Source of the DNA: Phenylobacterium sp.
Lineage (GTDB): Bacteria; Pseudomonadota; Alphaproteobacteria; Caulobacterales; Caulobacteraceae
Assembly: GCA_025350885.1 (NCBI GenBank)
Contig: JANXXA010000367.1
Span: forward strand, 1-8,459
Reading direction: 5' to 3'
DNA: 8,459 bases
This document shows positions 5,557-8,459 of this stretch, piece after piece; position 1 is the stretch's first letter; every line of letters starts with the position of its first letter. The notes under the pieces are model-generated. The model saw only the letters and a program-made list of their open reading frames with translations, ran no database searches and was not told the origin of the DNA. The position numbers and the translations under genes are program-made.

Positions 5557-5925
5557 ATGACGCCTTCGACCCTCATCCTCGCGACCGCCCTCAGCCTCGC
5601 CGCAGGGGTCGTCACGGCCCAGCCACAAGGCAAGAACCCGCCCCGCAGCACGGTCATCTGCCTGGACGTCGCCGGCCGCAGCCTGCCGGCCACCTGTCAG
5701 GTTCCCGCCAGCCGTCTCGACAGCCGCGAGGATATCTGCCTTTGCCCCGGCGATGGCGAGCGGGTGACCGTGCCGATCTGCGCCGCCGGGGTCCGCGCGC
5801 CGGCGGAGAGCGCGGCCTACGAGCGGGCGCGGCGCAAGGCGGTCATGCACGGCTCGCTCGCCGGAGGGACTTGGCAGGGCCAGGCCATGTGCGTCGCTCC
5901 GCGTGACCCGGTGAGCGGGCGTTAG
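5557..5925 (+). CDS. Small secreted six-cysteine protein of unknown function
   Basis: A 122-aa protein. Residues 1-21 are a signal peptide (MTPSTLILATALSLAAGVVTA, cleaved before QPQGKN). The mature part of about 100 residues holds six cysteines: one in STVICLDVAG, one in ATCQVP, two in DICLCPGDGE, one in VPICAAG and one in QAMCVAP. Three disulfides are therefore possible, consistent with an oxidising periplasmic or extracellular location. I do not recognise the family. A central CLC motif precedes a PGDGERVTVPIC segment, and a charged helix (about 86-100, ESAAYERARRKAV) separates the last cysteine. Start: AAGGAG at 5544-5549, 7 nt before ATG; the longer open frame from 5497 would put an Arg-rich stretch before the signal peptide. 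It is divergent from the flagellar-like gene and followed by a large inverted repeat. Confidence 0.75.
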   Translation: MTPSTLILATALSLAAGVVTAQPQGKNPPRSTVICLDVAGRSLPATCQVPASRLDSREDICLCPGDGERVTVPICAAGVRAPAESAAYERARRKAVMHGSLAGGTWQGQAMCVAPRDPVSGR

Positions 5926-5933
5926 CGCCGCTA

Positions 5934-5983
5934 GACCCTGTCCCGCCTGACTTGAATCAAGTCAGGCGGGATAAGACAGGGTC
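5934..5983. repeat. Long two-tier inverted repeat with GANTC at its centre
   Basis: Inner arms of 15 bp (5941-5955 and 5957-5971) are perfectly complementary around a single A. Outer arms GACCCTG (5934-5940) and CAGGGTC (5977-5983) also pair, leaving a 5-nt bulge (TAAGA) on the right side. It lies just after the six-Cys gene and could terminate it, but the following bases (GTCGTCTTTATCT) form only a weak T tract. The centre, GAATC, fits the CcrM methylation motif GANTC. It may be a dispersed intergenic repeat; only one copy is in this window. Confidence 0.75.
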
Positions 5984-5997
5984 GTCGTCTTTATCTG

Positions 5998-6046
5998 GAG
6001 CCCTTCTCCTCCACTCAGGTTGAGCCAACCTGAGCGGGAAGGGCTC
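5998..6046. repeat. Second two-tier inverted repeat between the convergent genes
   Basis: Outer arms GAGCCCTTC (5998-6006) and GAAGGGCTC (6038-6046) enclose inner arms CTCAGGTTG (6014-6022) and CAACCTGAG (6026-6034), with a 3-nt loop and an asymmetric internal loop of 7 and 3 nt. It starts 3 bp beyond the stop codon of the serine hydrolase on the minus strand, so it may act as that gene's 3' stem-loop, though no T run follows on that strand. Its architecture matches the neighbouring repeat at 5934-5983 although the sequence differs. Confidence 0.7.
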
Positions 6047-6049
6047 TGC

Positions 6050-7300
6050 CTACTGGCCGAGCGCGCCGTACACCAGCTTCTGGAACACCGGCAGGGCAGC
6101 ACGACCTCCCAGACCCCGGCGACTGCCCATGTTCGCCACCGCCTCGGGACCCAGGGGCATGGAGTCCTGGATCAGATAGATCGCCACCATGTCCTGCGCC
6201 GGATCGGCCTGCCACCAGGTCCCGAACGCGCCGGGCCAGCCGAACGCCCCCACGGAACCCGCCCCCATCCAGGCGTGTGCGGTGGCGTCCATGATCACCG
6301 AAACGCCCAGGCCGAACCCCTGGCTGATCCAGAAGGGCATGCCCATGAACGGCACCGCGCGCTGTGCATCGCTCAGCCGGTTGCCGGCCATCATTTCGAC
6401 GGTCTCGGGCTTCACCAGCCGCACACCATCGACCTCGCCCTTGCCCAGCAGCATGCGGGCGAATTTGAGGTAGTCGTCCGCTGTGGAAATCAGGCCGCCG
6501 CCACCAGCCTCGAACACCGGCTGGTGCGTTTCCCGCGGGAACGAGACATCCTCCAGCTGGTCGGTGTCCGGGTTCATCCGATAGAGCTTCGCCAGACGGC
6601 CGGCCCGTTCCGGGGGCGCCCAGAAATCGGTGTCGACCATGCCGAGCGGTCCGAAGATGCGGTCCTTGAGCACCTGGCCCAAGGGCTTGCCCTCGATGCG
6701 GGCGACCAGGAACCCCAGGACTTCGGTGGCGTGGCTGTAGTGAAAGCGTTCCCCCGGAGGATAGGAAAGGGGCAGGCTGCCCAGCGCCTTCAGCCAGCCG
6801 TCCGGCGTCAGCGGCGTCCCGAGCGGCGGTCCCAGTCGATCCTCGTGCGCATGGGCGATGGGGCCGACGGAGCTGAAGGCGTAGGCCAACCCCGCGCGGT
6901 GGGTCAGCAGGTCTTCGACGGTGATCTCGCGGGCCGCGGGATAGGTATCCTCGATCGGCCCGGCGGCGTCCTTCAGCACCTGCATGCCGGCGAATTCCGG
7001 CAGCCACCGGGTGATCGGATCTTCGAGCCTGAGCTTGCCCTCCTCCAGCAGCATCAGGGCCGCGATCGAAGTCACCGGCTTGGTCATCGAGGCGATGCGG
7101 AAAAGGGTGTCACGCGTCATCGGAACATCGCCGGCAATATCGCGTTTGCCGATGGTGTTGACCTGAACAACCTCGCCCTTACGCCAGATCAGGCTGACGA
7201 CACCGGAGAGGTCGCCGGCATCCACCGCCGCCTGCAACGCCGGGGCCACCTGCGCCAGTCCCGCGGTGATGAAGCCGTTCGATGCCTGATCGCCGTCCAT
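6050..7300 (-). CDS. Serine hydrolase of the beta-lactamase fold (class C / family VIII esterase-like)
   Basis: A 416-aa protein of the usual length for this group. The catalytic SxxK is S71-M-T-K74 in LFRIASMTKPVTS. The second motif is Y188-S-H190 in FHYSHATEVLG, where Tyr is the likely general base and His replaces the more common Asn. The third-motif region is GAFGWPGAFGTWWQADP (351-367), the W-x-G type seen in family VIII carboxylesterases rather than KTG. GGGGLISTADDYLKFARML (266-284) is another strong family signature. There is no signal peptide, so it is probably cytoplasmic and more likely an esterase than a secreted beta-lactamase. Start: ATG 7300 with AAGGGGA 8 nt upstream; the open frame back to 7462 would run over the divergent gene's start and looks non-coding. 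The 3' end is followed at once by an inverted repeat. The substrate is unknown. Confidence 0.92.
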   Translation of the reverse strand: MDGDQASNGFITAGLAQVAPALQAAVDAGDLSGVVSLIWRKGEVVQVNTIGKRDIAGDVPMTRDTLFRIASMTKPVTSIAALMLLEEGKLRLEDPITRWLPEFAGMQVLKDAAGPIEDTYPAAREITVEDLLTHRAGLAYAFSSVGPIAHAHEDRLGPPLGTPLTPDGWLKALGSLPLSYPPGERFHYSHATEVLGFLVARIEGKPLGQVLKDRIFGPLGMVDTDFWAPPERAGRLAKLYRMNPDTDQLEDVSFPRETHQPVFEAGGGGLISTADDYLKFARMLLGKGEVDGVRLVKPETVEMMAGNRLSDAQRAVPFMGMPFWISQGFGLGVSVIMDATAHAWMGAGSVGAFGWPGAFGTWWQADPAQDMVAIYLIQDSMPLGPEAVANMGSRRGLGGRAALPVFQKLVYGALGQ

Positions 7301-7451
7301 GCGCCTGTTCCCCTTGCCCGCCAGCGGGGCGCGCCGGTTATCGGCGTTAACGCATGCATAGCGCAGCGCCGAAGCCTGTACGTCAAGCGCGTCTGTCGAG
7401 CGACGAGGTTCGTATCGTCTGACGCCAGGGGCCGGATCGAACTGGGAGCCG
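7301..7451. promoter_or_regulatory. Divergent intergenic region between two hydrolase genes
   Basis: A 151-bp space with the serine hydrolase leaving to the left and the alpha/beta hydrolase to the right. It contains the small symmetric words GTTAAC and GCATGC around 7345-7357. I saw no clear promoter pair or operator repeat. Shared control of the two hydrolases from this region is possible but not shown. Confidence 0.3.
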
Positions 7452-8324
7452 ATGCAGCACACGGGAAATCCGACGCGCCGTCTTGGACTGGCGGCGCTGG
7501 CGGCGACATTGGCGTCCGCATGCGCCCCGCTGAGCCTGTTTGCGACTTTGGCCCCGAGAGATCCCGCGGCGCGCCGGGCTCGCGACGTCGCCTACGGTCG
7601 GGGGCCACGGCAGCGTCTGGACGTCTATGCGCCACGCCGGCGCGAGGGTCGGGCGGCGGTGGCGGTGTTCTTCTACGGCGGGTCGTGGGATTCGGGTCGC
7701 CGCCAGGACTATGGCTGGGTCGGCCAGGCGCTGGCCTCACGCGGGTTCCTCACCGTGATTGCCGACTACGGCCTCTATCCGCAGGTGCGTTTTCCGGGCT
7801 TTCTGGAGGACGGCGCGCGGGCGGTCCGCTGGGCGCAGGACCATGCCGAGGCGTTCGGCGGCGATCCGCAGCGGATCGTGCTGGTCGGCCACTCGGCCGG
7901 CGCCTACAACGCCGCGATGCTTGCGCTGGACCCGAGATATCTGTCCGCCGCCGGCGTCGATTCGCGCAGCATCCGTGCCTGGGCGGGGCTCTCGGGCCCC
8001 TATGACTTTCTGCCGCTCACCGATCCGGTTGCCCGGCGCACCTTTGGCGAGGCGGCGAACCCGGCCGCCACCCAGCCGATCAACTTCGTGCGGTCGGACG
8101 CGCCGCCGACGTTCCTGGCCACCGGCGACGACGACACCATGGTCTATCCGCGCAACACCGTGAAGCTCGCCGCGCGCCTTCGCCAGGCGGGGGTCGAGGT
8201 GGAGGAGCAGCACTATCGCGGAATCGATCACGTGCGCATGGTTCTGGCGCTGTCGCGAATGTTCCGCGGCCGCGCTCCGGTGCTGGCGCAGATGGCTGAC
8301 TTCCTGCAAAGGCACTGCGAATAG
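7452..8324 (+). CDS. Alpha/beta hydrolase (carboxylesterase-like), probable lipoprotein
   Basis: A 290-aa protein. Residues 1-24 look like a lipoprotein signal: an RR-containing n-region, a hydrophobic stretch and LASAC with C24 as the possible lipidated residue (Ala at -3 is a weaker lipobox). The hydrolase fold follows: FFYGGSWDSG (73-82) at the oxyanion-hole position, DYGLYPQVRFPGFLEDGARA (105-124), nucleophile S148 in VGHSAGA, acid D228 in GDDDTMVYP, and H260 in GIDHVRM. The canonical HGG is YGG here, which I recall as usual for this envelope-associated subfamily. It likely cleaves carboxylic esters; no substrate can be named. ATG 7452 has GGGAG (7444-7448) only 3 nt away, a short spacing, so a slightly different start is possible, but the signal peptide supports this area. 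The next gene starts 11 bp after its stop, indicating an operon. Confidence 0.9.
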   Translation: MQHTGNPTRRLGLAALAATLASACAPLSLFATLAPRDPAARRARDVAYGRGPRQRLDVYAPRRREGRAAVAVFFYGGSWDSGRRQDYGWVGQALASRGFLTVIADYGLYPQVRFPGFLEDGARAVRWAQDHAEAFGGDPQRIVLVGHSAGAYNAAMLALDPRYLSAAGVDSRSIRAWAGLSGPYDFLPLTDPVARRTFGEAANPAATQPINFVRSDAPPTFLATGDDDTMVYPRNTVKLAARLRQAGVEVEEQHYRGIDHVRMVLALSRMFRGRAPVLAQMADFLQRHCE

Positions 8325-8328
8325 GAGG
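8323..8328 (+). promoter_or_regulatory. Ribosome binding site overlapping the upstream stop codon
   Basis: AGGAGG shares its first two bases with the TAG that ends the alpha/beta hydrolase gene and lies 7 nt before ATG 8336, suggesting translation of the two genes is linked. Confidence 0.7.
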
Positions 8329-8335
8329 ACGACCC

Positions 8336-8459
8336 ATGCCCACGCGCCGCGCCGCCGGCCTGCTGGCCCTCGCCGCGCTCTGCGCCTGCACGCCGACGGC
8401 GCCGAATGGCGTCGACAAGGAGGCGCTGGACGCCGCGGTCGGCCGCGCCATCGGCGATC
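8336..8459 (+). CDS. Lipoprotein, 3' end outside window
   Basis: Only 41 codons are visible. The product begins MPTRRAAGLLALAALCACTP: two Arg residues, a hydrophobic core and a lipobox LCAC, with C18 the likely lipidated residue and C16 at the -2 position. The mature start TPTAPNGVDKEALDAAVGRA is hydrophilic and helix-prone, and there is too little of it to assign a family. A strong AGGAGG ribosome binding site lies 7 nt upstream. It is probably in one operon with the alpha/beta hydrolase gene 11 bp upstream, and the predicted location is the periplasmic face of a membrane. Confidence 0.75.
   Translation, partial: MPTRRAAGLLALAALCACTPTAPNGVDKEALDAAVGRAIGD

Noticed and set aside
5923..5933. 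Small palindrome TAGCGCCGCTA at the stop codon of the six-Cys gene
   Set aside because: Five-bp arms in G+C-rich DNA are expected by chance; the larger inverted repeat beginning one base later is the meaningful structure.
7301..7462. Longer start for the serine hydrolase at 7462
   Set aside because: It would overlap the start of the divergent alpha/beta hydrolase, adds no signal peptide or family sequence, and ATG 7300 has AAGGGGA at a suitable distance.
6020..8005. A 661-codon plus-strand open frame across both hydrolase genes
   Set aside because: It is antisense to the serine hydrolase, which has complete catalytic motifs, and out of frame with the alpha/beta hydrolase. Its translation is Arg/Gly/His-rich with no domain: a G+C-driven shadow frame.

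Overview
The window is about two-thirds G+C, densely coded and free of mobile elements. Its gene content fits a Caulobacterales alphaproteobacterium (Caulobacter/Phenylobacterium-like): a secreted M28 peptidase, DUF6152 and DUF6644 envelope proteins, a very small flagellar-axial-type protein, and GANTC sites, including one at the centre of a long palindrome. The taxon is inferred from composition and family content only; there is no rRNA or other marker gene. No tRNA, rRNA, CRISPR, transposase or phage gene was seen.

Layout: (1) 2-1420 (+) is the 3' part of an M28 zinc peptidase with a PA domain. It converges on and overlaps (2) a TIGR02466/PF13759-type putative 2OG-Fe(II) oxygenase on the minus strand (1405-2019). 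(3) A divergent intergenic region leads into an envelope gene cluster on the plus strand: a 300-aa secreted protein of an unnamed family (2158-3060), a DUF6152 protein (3152-3610), a clear intrinsic terminator (3635-3657), then two related membrane proteins: a DUF6644-type 4-helix protein with a TTG start (3746-4360) and a longer, about 8-helix relative (4357-5187) coupled to it by an ATGA overlap. (4) A convergent 72-aa minus-strand gene (5199-5417) looks like the two terminal helices of a flagellar rod/hook protein with nothing between them. (5) Divergent from it is a small secreted six-cysteine protein (5557-5925). (6) The 124-bp space between convergent genes (5926-6049) is filled by two long two-tier inverted repeats. 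(7) A serine beta-lactamase-fold hydrolase/esterase (6050-7300, minus) is divergent from an alpha/beta hydrolase lipoprotein (7452-8324, plus), which is followed after 11 bp by the start of another lipoprotein gene (8336 to the window end).

How the genes relate: most products are predicted to be exported or membrane proteins. The best candidate for an undescribed system is 2158-5187: two secreted proteins of unknown function followed by two polytopic membrane proteins with shared His and Lys positions. One reading is a periplasmic metal- or haem-related module, loosely analogous to CopC/CopD. That is inference; these families have no established function that I know of. The hydrolases look like ordinary accessory esterase-type enzymes.
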